In this document: positions 34,694-42,529 of the stretch, in pieces
Layout of the letters: each line of letters starts with the position of its first letter
Position numbering within the stretch: the first letter of the stretch is position 1
Origin: Candidatus Avelusimicrobium pullicaecorum
GTDB lineage: Bacteria; Elusimicrobiota; Elusimicrobia; Elusimicrobiales; Elusimicrobiaceae
NCBI GenBank assembly: GCA_944322825.1
Contig: CALUQD010000007.1
Span: forward strand, 1-46,346
Length of the DNA stretch: 46,346 nt
Direction of reading: 5' to 3'
Position numbers and translations under genes: made by a program
Notes under the pieces: model-generated
What the model was told of the DNA's origin: nothing
Databases searched by the model: none
Seen by the model: only the letters and a program-made list of their open reading frames with translations

Positions 34694-34721
34694 TTGGCTA
34701 TGAACAAAATTTATCAAAAAA
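34680..34721. repeat. Perfect 17-bp inverted repeat with the pilin ATG in its loop
   Basis: The left arm TTTTTTGATAAATTTTG (34680-34696) and the right arm CAAAATTTATCAAAAAA (34705-34721) are exact complements around the loop GCTATGAA. The loop holds the pilin start codon (34700-34702). The same element is at 46100-46141. Confidence 0.95.
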
Positions 34722-35203
34722 CCCACCCGGCGGGGAAAAACGCCGGATTTACGCTAATAGAGCTGTTAGTGGTCGTTTTAATCATTGGCATTTTGGCGGC
34801 GGTGGCGCTTCCACAATACGAAAAAGCTGTCGGAAAGGCGCGACTGATGGAAGGAATAACGGTTCTCAAAGCCATTACGGACGCGCAGGAAATTTATTAT
34901 ATGGCTAACGGAACTTATACGGATGATTTAAGTTTGCTGGATATTCAGGTAAATTCAATGGGTAAGTATTTTAGATATGAGTGCAAAGGCGCCGGGTCGG
35001 ATACAGTGCGTACGTGTTTTGCACATTCACGAGTGACGAATGTATATCCCTCTTTAGAATTTCACTTGCAAAATGCCGGCAGTGATTCCTATCACGGCAA
35101 ACATTGGTGTTATGCTAAGGTTGATAAAGCCATTGCCTTGTGCCGGACAGTCGGCAAGCAGGACTTTGATATCGCCGGCGGCAAGTATTTTTTACTTAAT
35201 TGA
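34700..35203 (+). CDS. Type IV pilin-like protein (prepilin)
   Basis: The 167-residue product has a 16-residue leader ([16 protein letters not shown]) with the prepilin peptidase site G-FTLIE, Glu at mature position 5, and the hydrophobic assembly helix [19 protein letters not shown]. The pseudopilin/pilin globular part has four or more cysteines (for example YECKGAG, RTCFAHS, HWCYAK, ALCRTV). It would be a subunit of a type IV pilus or a related system in the envelope. An in-frame TTG at 34694 is possible as a start, but the ATG in the hairpin loop is preferred. No Shine-Dalgarno sequence is visible. Major or minor pilin cannot be decided. Confidence 0.92.
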   Translation: MNKIYQKTHPAGKNAGFTLIELLVVVLIIGILAAVALPQYEKAVGKARLMEGITVLKAITDAQEIYYMANGTYTDDLSLLDIQVNSMGKYFRYECKGAGSDTVRTCFAHSRVTNVYPSLEFHLQNAGSDSYHGKHWCYAKVDKAIALCRTVGKQDFDIAGGKYFLLN

Positions 35204-35235
35204 AAAAACCGCTCTGCAATAAAGCCGGAACGGTT
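35203..35235 (-). terminator. Terminator of the envelope operon
   Basis: Arms AACCG/CGGTT with additional partial pairing are followed on the minus strand by six T. It lies 46 bases beyond the TPR lipoprotein gene and just after the convergent pilin gene, so both may use the hairpin. Confidence 0.6.
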
Positions 35236-35280
35236 GTGAGTTTGTCATACAAAACATTTGTTTGGGGAGGGGCATTCCCT

Positions 35281-36261
35281 TTAAAAATGCAGTTGTTGGA
35301 CGAGCTTTTCGGCTACGCGTTCGGCAAAAGTATCGGGTTCCCCTTTTAAGACAGCCTGCATATGGCGGCGGCTGTCTTTTTTGCGGCCTAAATAATACTC
35401 GTCCATTGCTGTTACCAACAGGGCCAGCTGGTTGGACGGGTCCTGCTTTAGGATTTTTTGAGCGGTGCGGATAGAGTCCTCGTAGCGGCCCGCCTCGTAG
35501 AGCCAGAGGGTTTTATTGGCCAGCAAATCCCGGCGGCCGGGGGCCAGCAGTAAGGCGGTGTCTATATCGGCCAGGGCGTCCTGCGGGCGGCCCAGCCCGC
35601 GGGCGGCTTTGGCGCTGAGCAGCCAAAAATCCGGCGAGGAATTATCTTCCGCCAAGGCCATCGTAATGTGGATGAAGGCGTCTTTATAATTGCGTTGGCG
35701 CAGGAAGGTTTCGGCGTAGCGGGCGCGGTAAAGCGGCTGGGCGGCGGGATTGAGTTCAAAAAATTTATCGTAGAAAAACCGGGCCCGGGAATAAAACCCC
35801 ATTTTGCTGTAATTGTTCCCTTGGCCGGACAAGGCCTCCAGGTTATTGGGTTCCTGGGCGAGGGCGCGTTCGTAGAGCTCGATGGATTGATCAATCAAAT
35901 CGGTGCGCTGGTACAAATCGGCCGCGGCCAAAAGCAACGGGACATTGTTGGGGTGAAATTCTAACGCTTCCAAATATACTTCCAGGGCTTTACTCAGTTG
36001 GCCCAGCTGCTCGTAGCTCATCCCTAACAGCCGGTAGGCGCGCGCTTCGCGGCGTTTGACGTTTTTGGTTTTGTAAATATAGTCGGACAAATGTTCTATG
36101 GCTTGGGTGTAATTTCCGTCGGAATACAAATCCCGCGCCTGTACATATTCTTTGCGGTCTCCCGCCGGGGCCAAGCCCAAAATACCCGTTTGGGTGGCCG
36201 AACAGCCGCCCAATAATAATACCCCGGCAAGGACTAAAAGTAAATTATGGTTTAAATACAT
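35281..36261 (-). CDS. TPR-repeat lipoprotein
   Basis: The 326-residue product has a lipobox LGGC (cysteine 20) followed by about seven TPR units (for example EARAYRLLGMSYEQLGQLSKALEVYLEAL, LALAQEPNNLEALSGQGNNYSKMG with slight variants). TPR lipoproteins act as scaffolds for envelope machines. The gene overlaps the patatin gene by 17 bases and ends the six-gene operon. No enzyme motif is present. The specific function is unknown. Confidence 0.8.
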   Translation of the reverse strand: MYLNHNLLLVLAGVLLLGGCSATQTGILGLAPAGDRKEYVQARDLYSDGNYTQAIEHLSDYIYKTKNVKRREARAYRLLGMSYEQLGQLSKALEVYLEALEFHPNNVPLLLAAADLYQRTDLIDQSIELYERALAQEPNNLEALSGQGNNYSKMGFYSRARFFYDKFFELNPAAQPLYRARYAETFLRQRNYKDAFIHITMALAEDNSSPDFWLLSAKAARGLGRPQDALADIDTALLLAPGRRDLLANKTLWLYEAGRYEDSIRTAQKILKQDPSNQLALLVTAMDEYYLGRKKDSRRHMQAVLKGEPDTFAERVAEKLVQQLHF

Positions 36262-37216
36262 AGGGTAATGTAAAGAGCAGGATGTCTTCCTGCAATTCTC
36301 CTAAATGGCGGTTGGCTTCTTTGATGCCTACTTCGCCGGCTTTATGGAGTTTGTCTAACTCCAGGGTGCCTGTGTCCAGCACGCGGTTGGTAATAACGAA
36401 ATTGGCTTTTTGGGAAGATTCTTCAATCATCGCCGCGCCGCGCACGTCCCCTACGCGCAGCAAATAGGCCGCCACGGACTGCGGCGTGGTGGAAGCAAAA
36501 TCCGGCGGCGTGACGGAAGCTATCACATAATCGGCCCCCATTAATTTGACGGCTTCCACCGGCAGATAATCCACCACGGCGCCATCTACCAAGGCGCGGT
36601 GGCGGTATTGCACGGGCTCAAATACGCCGGGGATGTTCATGCTGGCGCGTACGGCAATGGCCAGCGGGCCCGAGTTAAACACCACCCGTTCACCGGTTTT
36701 AACGTCCATTGCCGAACACGTAAACGGCGTTTTTAAATCTTCAAAACGCATATCGCCGATTTGTTCGTGGAAAAAGTTGACCAGGTTAGCCGAAGAAGGC
36801 AGCTTGCTGGCAAACAAAAAGCGGAATAAACCCATCACGTTAAAATCCGGGGTGATTTGCTTCATCGACAAATGGTTGCTGATTTCCCACAGCTTTTCCG
36901 TGGGCAGCCCGGCTGCATACAAGGAGCCCACCACCGACCCCATCGACGTGCCCGCCATCCGGTCAATCGGCACGCCCGCATTGTCCAGCACTTCCAGCAC
37001 GCCTACGTGTGCAAACCCGCGCACGCCGCCGGCCGAAAGCGCCAGCCCAATTTTAGGGCGTTTCTCTGCGGGGATGGAAGTGAAACGGCCCCACATAAAG
37101 TCGCGCAGAATTTCGTCGTCCGTTTGGGCGGGTATCGCGCCGGCTGGGCTTGCTAAAAAGCCCAGGGCAAGCACCGCTGCCCAGCCGCAAACGGCGCGGC
37201 GCCAGCGGGCGGTCAT
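36245..37216 (-). CDS. Patatin-like phospholipase, exported
   Basis: Patatin-fold enzymes hydrolyse acyl lipids with a Ser-Asp dyad. The 323-residue product has a signal peptide ending near AGA (about 27), the oxyanion loop SAGGVRGFAHVG (about 61-72), the nucleophile Ser91 in GTSMG, and the aspartate in VDGAVVDYLPV. These fit the RssA/YlbK-type family, but here the enzyme is exported. The start at 37216 overlaps the TolC-like stop (ATGA) and gives a better signal peptide than an upstream ATG. The C-terminal 60 residues after the dyad are helical. The substrate is unknown; membrane phospholipid turnover is a guess. Confidence 0.9.
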   Translation of the reverse strand: MTARWRRAVCGWAAVLALGFLASPAGAIPAQTDDEILRDFMWGRFTSIPAEKRPKIGLALSAGGVRGFAHVGVLEVLDNAGVPIDRMAGTSMGSVVGSLYAAGLPTEKLWEISNHLSMKQITPDFNVMGLFRFLFASKLPSSANLVNFFHEQIGDMRFEDLKTPFTCSAMDVKTGERVVFNSGPLAIAVRASMNIPGVFEPVQYRHRALVDGAVVDYLPVEAVKLMGADYVIASVTPPDFASTTPQSVAAYLLRVGDVRGAAMIEESSQKANFVITNRVLDTGTLELDKLHKAGEVGIKEANRHLGELQEDILLFTLPYVFKP

Positions 37217-38517
37217 TCTAAATCCTGGCCGATGGCCCATTCCAATTCGGCCTTGGCCGTATGGTTGTTGCGTACGGCTTGGAAATATCCTTGGGCGGAT
37301 TTGAGGTAATCCTGCAACCCTTCCAGCGGGGCGGTGCCCGTTTTGGGTTGGTTCTTAGACGCCTGGGAGAGCAGTTGGTTTAAATCGTCATAGGCGGCTT
37401 GGCGGTCCAATACTTCTTTCTGCCAGAAAAGCATATTTTCAAAACTTTCGGCTACTTGTACGCGGATTTTGTCTTCAATCGCGGCGCGGCGCAAAGCGCT
37501 CTTTTGCTGGCCGGCTTTTTTTTCGGTTAACTGTTCCGAAAAATTATACGGAATCGGCAAGCGCACCGCCAGCGAAACTTGCTTGTTTACATCCTCGAGG
37601 CTGTCTTCGCCCAGTTTTTCATAAGAGGCGTTTAAAATCACGTCCGGGTAGCGTTTGGAAAGGGCCAGGTCAATGGCGATGTTGTCGGCTTCCAAGGCGT
37701 AAATGGCGGATTTTAATTCCGGGCGGAATTCCATCGCCCGCAGGCTCATATGGGGCAGGTCCCAGTCGGTTTTGACGGGGGAGAAGTTGCCTTTGATGGT
37801 AATGCGGGCGTTGAGCTCTTTGTTTAAATTAACCAACATGGCCAGCTGGGCTTTTTTGAGTTCGCTCTCCGCTTGGTTGCGGGAACTTTTTAAATCGGCC
37901 ATTAAAGCCCGGATGCGGATTTGGGTCCACAAATCGCCCGACGGTTTAGCGTACCATTTTTCGGCCAGGTTCCACACTTCCTGCGTCAGTTTGGCGTTGT
38001 GTTGGGCGTAGAGCAAATTGGCAAAGGCTTTTTTGATGTTGAGTACTACTTGATTTTTGACGATTTCGTAGCGGCTTTGTACTTGTTTGAGGTTGGCGCG
38101 GGCCATCCGAAGCGTCCCGCTGATGCGTCCGCCCGTGTACAGGTATTGCGTGGCGGTAACGCCCACGCCGTAAAAATGGTCCTTTTCCCCATACAGGCCG
38201 TTACCCGGCAAAAAGCGGTTTGCCACCGAATCCGGCAGGACCATCGGGTAATCCAAATCGTACAAGGTGGCGGTTCCCTGCAGCGAAAATTGCGGCAAAT
38301 AGCGGAACTTGGCTTCGCTTACTTTTTGCTCCGCGATGATGATGTCTTGTTTGGCGGTTAAAAATTCGGAACTGTTTTCCAATCCCAGGCGGATGGCGTT
38401 TTCAAGTGTTAGGTTGTCGTTGATTAAGCTGGAGAATTTTAGCCCGTATTCTTTTTGCGCAAACGCCGCCGGCGCACCCAATAAAACTGCCAGCAAAAGC
38501 GCGGTAATTCGTTTCAT
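37213..38517 (-). CDS. TolC-like outer-membrane efflux protein
   Basis: TolC-family trimers form the outer-membrane duct of efflux pumps and type I secretion. The 434-residue product has a signal peptide ending at AFA (about 20) and two OEP repeats: LTLENAIRLGLENSSEFLTAKQDI near 36-60 with the long helices after it, and the second repeat from about 245 (FRPELKSAIYALEADNIAIDLALSKRYPDVILNASYE). No membrane-fusion or transporter gene is in the operon, so it must share one from elsewhere or serve another purpose. The start follows GGGGGG. Confidence 0.85.
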   Translation of the reverse strand: MKRITALLLAVLLGAPAAFAQKEYGLKFSSLINDNLTLENAIRLGLENSSEFLTAKQDIIIAEQKVSEAKFRYLPQFSLQGTATLYDLDYPMVLPDSVANRFLPGNGLYGEKDHFYGVGVTATQYLYTGGRISGTLRMARANLKQVQSRYEIVKNQVVLNIKKAFANLLYAQHNAKLTQEVWNLAEKWYAKPSGDLWTQIRIRALMADLKSSRNQAESELKKAQLAMLVNLNKELNARITIKGNFSPVKTDWDLPHMSLRAMEFRPELKSAIYALEADNIAIDLALSKRYPDVILNASYEKLGEDSLEDVNKQVSLAVRLPIPYNFSEQLTEKKAGQQKSALRRAAIEDKIRVQVAESFENMLFWQKEVLDRQAAYDDLNQLLSQASKNQPKTGTAPLEGLQDYLKSAQGYFQAVRNNHTAKAELEWAIGQDLE

Positions 38518-38527
38518 ACACCCCCCG

Positions 38528-38989
38528 TTATGACGGTTTATTTTTGTTGATGTCCGCTTCTATACGGTCCATCATTTTGTTAAATTCGTCCTGCAATTCC
38601 ATCAGCTGGTCCCCTTTGCGCAAGTGCACCCGCTGGGAGTAATCCCCTTTGGCAATGGCTTTGCACGTTTGCTCAAAGCGGTATACCGGCCCCGCCATTT
38701 TGTGCGACAAGATGGCCGAGATAATTACCACAAACAGCAAGTAAATGGCAATTTTGTAAAAAAACGAAGCGGCCACCGGCAGGAATTGGTCGTAAATGGG
38801 CTGTACCAGCACGGGATATTTGTCAAACAACTCGTTTAGGGTGGCGGTCAGTTCAAACGTCATAATGGCCAGCCCGCACAGGACGCTCATAATCATCAGC
38901 ATCATATAGCGGATTTGGAGATTTTTTTTAATAAAAATCGTCCTGCGGTTAAATTGTGCTTTAGGCTGTGCGGCGGTAGGCTGATTCAT
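38528..38989 (-). CDS. Two-TM membrane protein ending in a HAMP domain
   Basis: The 153-residue product has a short basic N-terminus, membrane segments at about 28-50 and 72-95 with a periplasmic stretch between them, and a HAMP domain (about 92-145: GPVYRFEQTCKAIAKGDYSQRVHLRKGDQLMELQDEFNKM). HAMP domains normally pass signals to a kinase, cyclase or chemoreceptor domain; here the protein stops right after HAMP. The frame after it is not a broken output domain: the TolC-like gene starts 10 bases later. The partner is unknown. Confidence 0.8.
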   Translation of the reverse strand: MNQPTAAQPKAQFNRRTIFIKKNLQIRYMMLMIMSVLCGLAIMTFELTATLNELFDKYPVLVQPIYDQFLPVAASFFYKIAIYLLFVVIISAILSHKMAGPVYRFEQTCKAIAKGDYSQRVHLRKGDQLMELQDEFNKMMDRIEADINKNKPS

Positions 38990-38998
38990 AGTGACCTC

Positions 38999-39730
38999 TT
39001 AAAAATTGGTAACGTAGCGGATTTGCAAAATCCGTTCGCTTTCGTCGCCGCGGCCGACGCGCCGCACGGCGGCGTCCAGCGCCAAAGAAGGATGCAGGTA
39101 AAAACGCATACCCAGGTTTAGGCGGGAGTCGCGCACGTTGCGGATGTTGTCCCATTCCGCCAACAAGCCGATTTTGTCCGCTATCGTGTAGTACATACCG
39201 GTAAACCAGTAGAGTTCTTTCCAGTCAAAATCCGAAAAGTTCAGCCCGGCCGTGGCGTTAAGCCCGGGGACGATGATTTCCCGCGTGAAGGTGATGTAGC
39301 CGCCTTTGCGGTTATCCAGGTATTCGTCCGTATCGCTGTAAAAGCGTTCTTCGTCGTAGCCATAACCGTAGCGGCGGCCGTCGTAGCCGATGGCGATGGC
39401 CGGCAGGTAAAGGCTGCCGTCGTAGATTTTCCATTTTACTTGGAAATCCGGGTCCAGCACGCGTACGTCGTCGGACGAACCGACTAATTCGTGCGCGGCG
39501 ATGCTTACGCCGATGTTAATGCGCGGATAGACGCCAAAATCGATGCTTTCCATAACGGTGCCGTGGTCGTAGGCGCGGGTAAGAAAAGAGGCCTGGTAGC
39601 GGTCCAGCGCTTCGGCGGTGGGAACGTCGATAATCAGCGTTTCCAGGCTGATGGGGTCCCCTTGCGCGGCTTGCAGCGCAAACGGGCAGAACAGACAAAG
39701 CAAACAAGCGATCCAGTGTTTCATTTTCAT
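38999..39730 (-). CDS. Small outer-membrane beta-barrel protein, YjbH-like
   Basis: The 243-residue product has a signal peptide (about 1-22), alternating strands throughout and a terminal aromatic residue (RYVTNF), all typical of an outer-membrane barrel. The passages ESIDFGVYPRINIGVS and GLNFSDFDWKELYWFTGMYYTIADKIGLLAEWD resemble the barrel part of YjbH-type proteins. Of three nearby ATGs, the one at 39730 has the right distance from AAGGA. It lies between a lipoprotein gene and the HAMP gene. The function is unknown. Confidence 0.65.
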   Translation of the reverse strand: MKMKHWIACLLCLFCPFALQAAQGDPISLETLIIDVPTAEALDRYQASFLTRAYDHGTVMESIDFGVYPRINIGVSIAAHELVGSSDDVRVLDPDFQVKWKIYDGSLYLPAIAIGYDGRRYGYGYDEERFYSDTDEYLDNRKGGYITFTREIIVPGLNATAGLNFSDFDWKELYWFTGMYYTIADKIGLLAEWDNIRNVRDSRLNLGMRFYLHPSLALDAAVRRVGRGDESERILQIRYVTNF

Positions 39731-39745
39731 AAAATTCATCCTTTT

Positions 39746-40303
39746 TTACAGGAAAGTGCGGATATCTTGCACTTCCGGTTTGGTAATATAGCGCACGTTG
39801 TGCAGGTATACCCCTTCGCGTGCGGGCATAAAGTCGTTGCTGTCGCGCGGGAATTCCAGGTCCACAATGCCTTTATCCAAGCGTTCCGAGCTCGACACTA
39901 CGCCGATATGCCAGCGGTCGGTTTTTTCTTGGTCATAGGGTTCTTGCGGGTTCCAAAAGTTACGCAATAAAATGGTCCCTTTGGGCAAGGGCTCGGCGCC
40001 TACGGGAGCGGTTTTTAATAAAACGTCTTTTGTCCAAAGCACTTTGCCTTTGCAAGGCCCATTGAAAAACGTTACTTTGTAATACGGGTTATCGTCGGAC
40101 GGCCTTTTGTTTAACGTGGCCAGCGAATAGGTGGCATAGGGTTTGCCGATATTTTCGCACGCGGCAAAAATATGTGTGCGCAGCAGGCGTTCGTAATCTT
40201 GTTTATTGTCGGTACGGTTGTAAGGCGATTCTTTGGGTTGGGAATGACACCCGGCCAGCACCAGCAGGGATGAAACAAATAAAAAACCGAGCAGTTTCTT
40301 CAT
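39746..40303 (-). CDS. Lipoprotein of unknown function
   Basis: The 185-residue product has a lipobox LAGC (cysteine 19). The rest has no family I can name; two cysteines (ACENIG and GPCKGK) might pair, and the second half is strand-rich (GTILLRNFWNPQEPYD, GIVDLEFPRDSNDF). It is the first gene of the six-gene leftward operon and starts behind AAGGAG. Confidence 0.7.
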   Translation of the reverse strand: MKKLLGFLFVSSLLVLAGCHSQPKESPYNRTDNKQDYERLLRTHIFAACENIGKPYATYSLATLNKRPSDDNPYYKVTFFNGPCKGKVLWTKDVLLKTAPVGAEPLPKGTILLRNFWNPQEPYDQEKTDRWHIGVVSSSERLDKGIVDLEFPRDSNDFMPAREGVYLHNVRYITKPEVQDIRTFL

Positions 40304-40328
40304 AAACCGGACTCCTTATATTGGGGTA

Positions 40329-40356
40329 GCTTCGTACGTACGGGCGCGCGCGAAGC
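40329..40356. repeat. Inverted repeat in the leader of the envelope operon
   Basis: Arms GCTTCG and CGAAGC enclose TACGTAC and CGCGCG runs. It would form a hairpin in the 5' leader between the promoter and the first lipoprotein gene. Confidence 0.6.
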
Positions 40357-40366
40357 CGATATAGAA

Positions 40367-40395
40367 ATTATACCCATTTTTAGATAGAAAAGAAA
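40367..40395 (-). promoter_or_regulatory. Promoter of the six-gene envelope operon
   Basis: On the minus strand TTTCTT and a perfect TATAAT are 17 bases apart, about 65 bases before the first start codon. The -10 is strong and the -35 weak. Confidence 0.6.
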
Positions 40396-40465
40396 CCCGG
40401 AAAAGAGATTACAGCCCGCAACCGACCGGAAATGCCTGCTGCCGCTGGCCGCACCCAAAGAACAA

Positions 40466-40487
40466 CGCCTCCGCGGAGGCGGAGGCG
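40466..40487 (-). terminator. GC-rich hairpin after the unknown 644-residue gene
   Basis: A perfect nine-base stem CGCCTCCGC / GCGGAGGCG with a four-base loop lies 24 bases past the stop. On the minus strand only TTGTT follows, so terminator function is uncertain. Confidence 0.45.
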
Positions 40488-40510
40488 TAAAAGAAAGCGG
40501 AGGTTTCGCG

Positions 40511-42445
40511 TCACTTGCCGCCGCCTGAATGATTTTTATCGTAAGCGCTGCGGTCTTTTTGGAATCTTTTTTGTATTTCTTCGGCTTCGCGGCGGGTTTG
40601 TTCCTGCACGATTTCCTGCGAAGTGTTGCGGCGTATTTCTTGCGCCACTTGCTGGAAGAACTGGATTTGGTCCGCCAGCGTGTTGGTTAATACCTGGGAA
40701 CGCTTGGCGAAGGTGTCGTTGGTGTCGGCGTTGATAAAGGAATCGTCCGTCCCGTAGAAAAAGACGGTGGAGTCCAGGTCTTGGCTGAGCTGCTTGCCGA
40801 TGGGGGCCGTCAGCGCGTACAAGGCGGCGCCGTCTTTCATACTGCGTTCGCGTATGGCCTGGCGGTTTTGTTCCTGGATCGATTTTAAATCGTCAGTCGT
40901 ATACAAAATGTAGGCGGGGGCGAATTGTTCGGCTTGGGACTGGGCGTCCGCCTTCTCCTGCTCCGAGGCGCTTGCCGGCAGTTGTTCCAGCTTATATTGG
41001 GCAAAATCCTTTTCCACCTGGCTGTATTTGTCCAACGGATCCCCTTTAAATACGGCCCCGGCGGCTTCTATCGAGTCCGAAAGTTCGGGGCTGTTTTGGC
41101 GGGCGTTTGCCACCCAATAGCACGGTTTGGAAGAACAATCTTCGTTTTGCATCATAAACTCGTAAATTTCTACTGTTTTGATGTATTCCGGGGAGAGGAT
41201 GGATTCATCCAAGTCCTCTTTCGGCAAACCGGTCGCCCGGCCAATCACCGGGGTGATGGGGGCCGGCGGCATCATCAGATTTGTCTTTTGGAAAAACACT
41301 TGGGCGTTTTGGGCTTTCATTTCGTCAATCTGTTGTTTGCTGGCGGGCCGGGTGTTGGGGTTGTCCTCCAGGCAGACGGACGATTTTACCGGCCGCGGCG
41401 CTTTGTTGGCGCACGAGTATTCCAGCATTTTCTTCAGTTCGTCTTGGGGTTCTTGGCCGCCGGCCAGACGATTTAAGCGTTCCTGCGAGCGGGATAAGAA
41501 GTATTCGCGCGCTTCGGCCATACGCTGTTGGCGGTAGGCTTCTTTTTCTTTTTTATCCTGGGGCGTTTGCGGGTTGGGGTACTTGGCATCGGCCAGCGAG
41601 TCGGCCACTTCGTTTAACATAGCGTCCGGGTCCAAATACGAGAGCAAGGGGGTCGATTGGCTGTCTGCCTCCTGCGGCGTTTGCTCCGGCAGGGAAGCGC
41701 CGATCTCGGGTATGTCTACCCCGCCGCCGCGGCGGGAGGAAGAAACGGTTTTTCCTGCGTTGGAACCCATTTTTTCAGACGAGGCCAGCTGGAATCCTTC
41801 TTCGCCGTTTCCGGCTACCGGCGCCGAAGCCACCTGCTGCGGGGCCGAAAAACCAAAGAAGCGTTTAATGGGGTTCATCAGCCGGGCCCATTTCGAATCC
41901 GGAACCGCCGGTGCGGCGGCTGTTTGTACGGCCGGATTAAAGCGGGCGGCCCTTTCTTGCCGGACATAGATGTCGTAGGGGTTGTCTTGCGTGTTGATTT
42001 CGTGCATTCCCCGCATACTTTCTTCCGGGGCGGTCTGCCGGATGAGGACCCACTCCCCTTCTTCGGTTTGCAGGGAGGCGTCCCCAAAAGAGGTTGTGCT
42101 CGTGCCGCCGGATTGCGGGGCGGCTTCGGTAGAAATAGCGTTTACGGCGGCGCGGGCGTCGGCATACAATTCTTGTTCATCCACCGGGGTGCCAAATTGT
42201 TCGTCGGCCTGACGGGCGGTCAGTGTTTGTGGAGCCGGTTGTTTTTTGCGGCCGGAAAAAAACCGAGCGATGCGGTTTACCAGTTCCGTAAGCGGGTTGG
42301 AAGTAAAAATTTGAGGGGTGGCCGTTTGAGCCGTCATCCCGTCAGCGGGTTTGGCGGCGGTGGATTGTAAAAACGGGAGTAACAGAAAAACGACGAGTGC
42401 TAAACAAAGCACAAATAAAATGATTTTGCCTGCTGTTTTTTTCAT
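40511..42445 (-). CDS. Large membrane-anchored protein of unknown function
   Basis: The 644-residue product has one N-terminal hydrophobic segment (about 6-29) and no lipobox, so it is probably anchored with the bulk outside the cytoplasm. The first half is low-complexity (Ala, Pro, Gln, Thr); two similar short basic-aromatic pieces, NRIARFFSGRKK and NPIKRFFGFSAP, appear about 130 residues apart. The second half is helical and charged, with four cysteines in two pairs-like sites (EYSCANK...SSVCLED, NEDCSSKPCYW). I recognise no family. The start at 42445 follows GGAG. It lies 84 bases after the HtrA-like protease gene and is probably cotranscribed. Confidence 0.6.
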   Translation of the reverse strand: MKKTAGKIILFVLCLALVVFLLLPFLQSTAAKPADGMTAQTATPQIFTSNPLTELVNRIARFFSGRKKQPAPQTLTARQADEQFGTPVDEQELYADARAAVNAISTEAAPQSGGTSTTSFGDASLQTEEGEWVLIRQTAPEESMRGMHEINTQDNPYDIYVRQERAARFNPAVQTAAAPAVPDSKWARLMNPIKRFFGFSAPQQVASAPVAGNGEEGFQLASSEKMGSNAGKTVSSSRRGGGVDIPEIGASLPEQTPQEADSQSTPLLSYLDPDAMLNEVADSLADAKYPNPQTPQDKKEKEAYRQQRMAEAREYFLSRSQERLNRLAGGQEPQDELKKMLEYSCANKAPRPVKSSVCLEDNPNTRPASKQQIDEMKAQNAQVFFQKTNLMMPPAPITPVIGRATGLPKEDLDESILSPEYIKTVEIYEFMMQNEDCSSKPCYWVANARQNSPELSDSIEAAGAVFKGDPLDKYSQVEKDFAQYKLEQLPASASEQEKADAQSQAEQFAPAYILYTTDDLKSIQEQNRQAIRERSMKDGAALYALTAPIGKQLSQDLDSTVFFYGTDDSFINADTNDTFAKRSQVLTNTLADQIQFFQQVAQEIRRNTSQEIVQEQTRREAEEIQKRFQKDRSAYDKNHSGGGK

Positions 42446-42529
42446 AGAAACTCCGGCTAATAACAAAATTTCCGGTGCGGGCCGCGGTTAAACCGCGCCT
42501 TGAACCGGCTGTACCCATAGTCTACTCGT

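Noticed and set aside
34694..34699. TTG as the start of the first pilin gene
   Set aside because: It would add only Met-Ala. The ATG six bases later is present at both loci in the centre of the loop and is the simpler choice, though TTG cannot be excluded.
38528..38989. HAMP protein as a frameshifted sensor kinase
   Set aside because: No kinase motifs (H, N, G boxes) occur downstream in any frame; the TolC-like gene begins almost at once.
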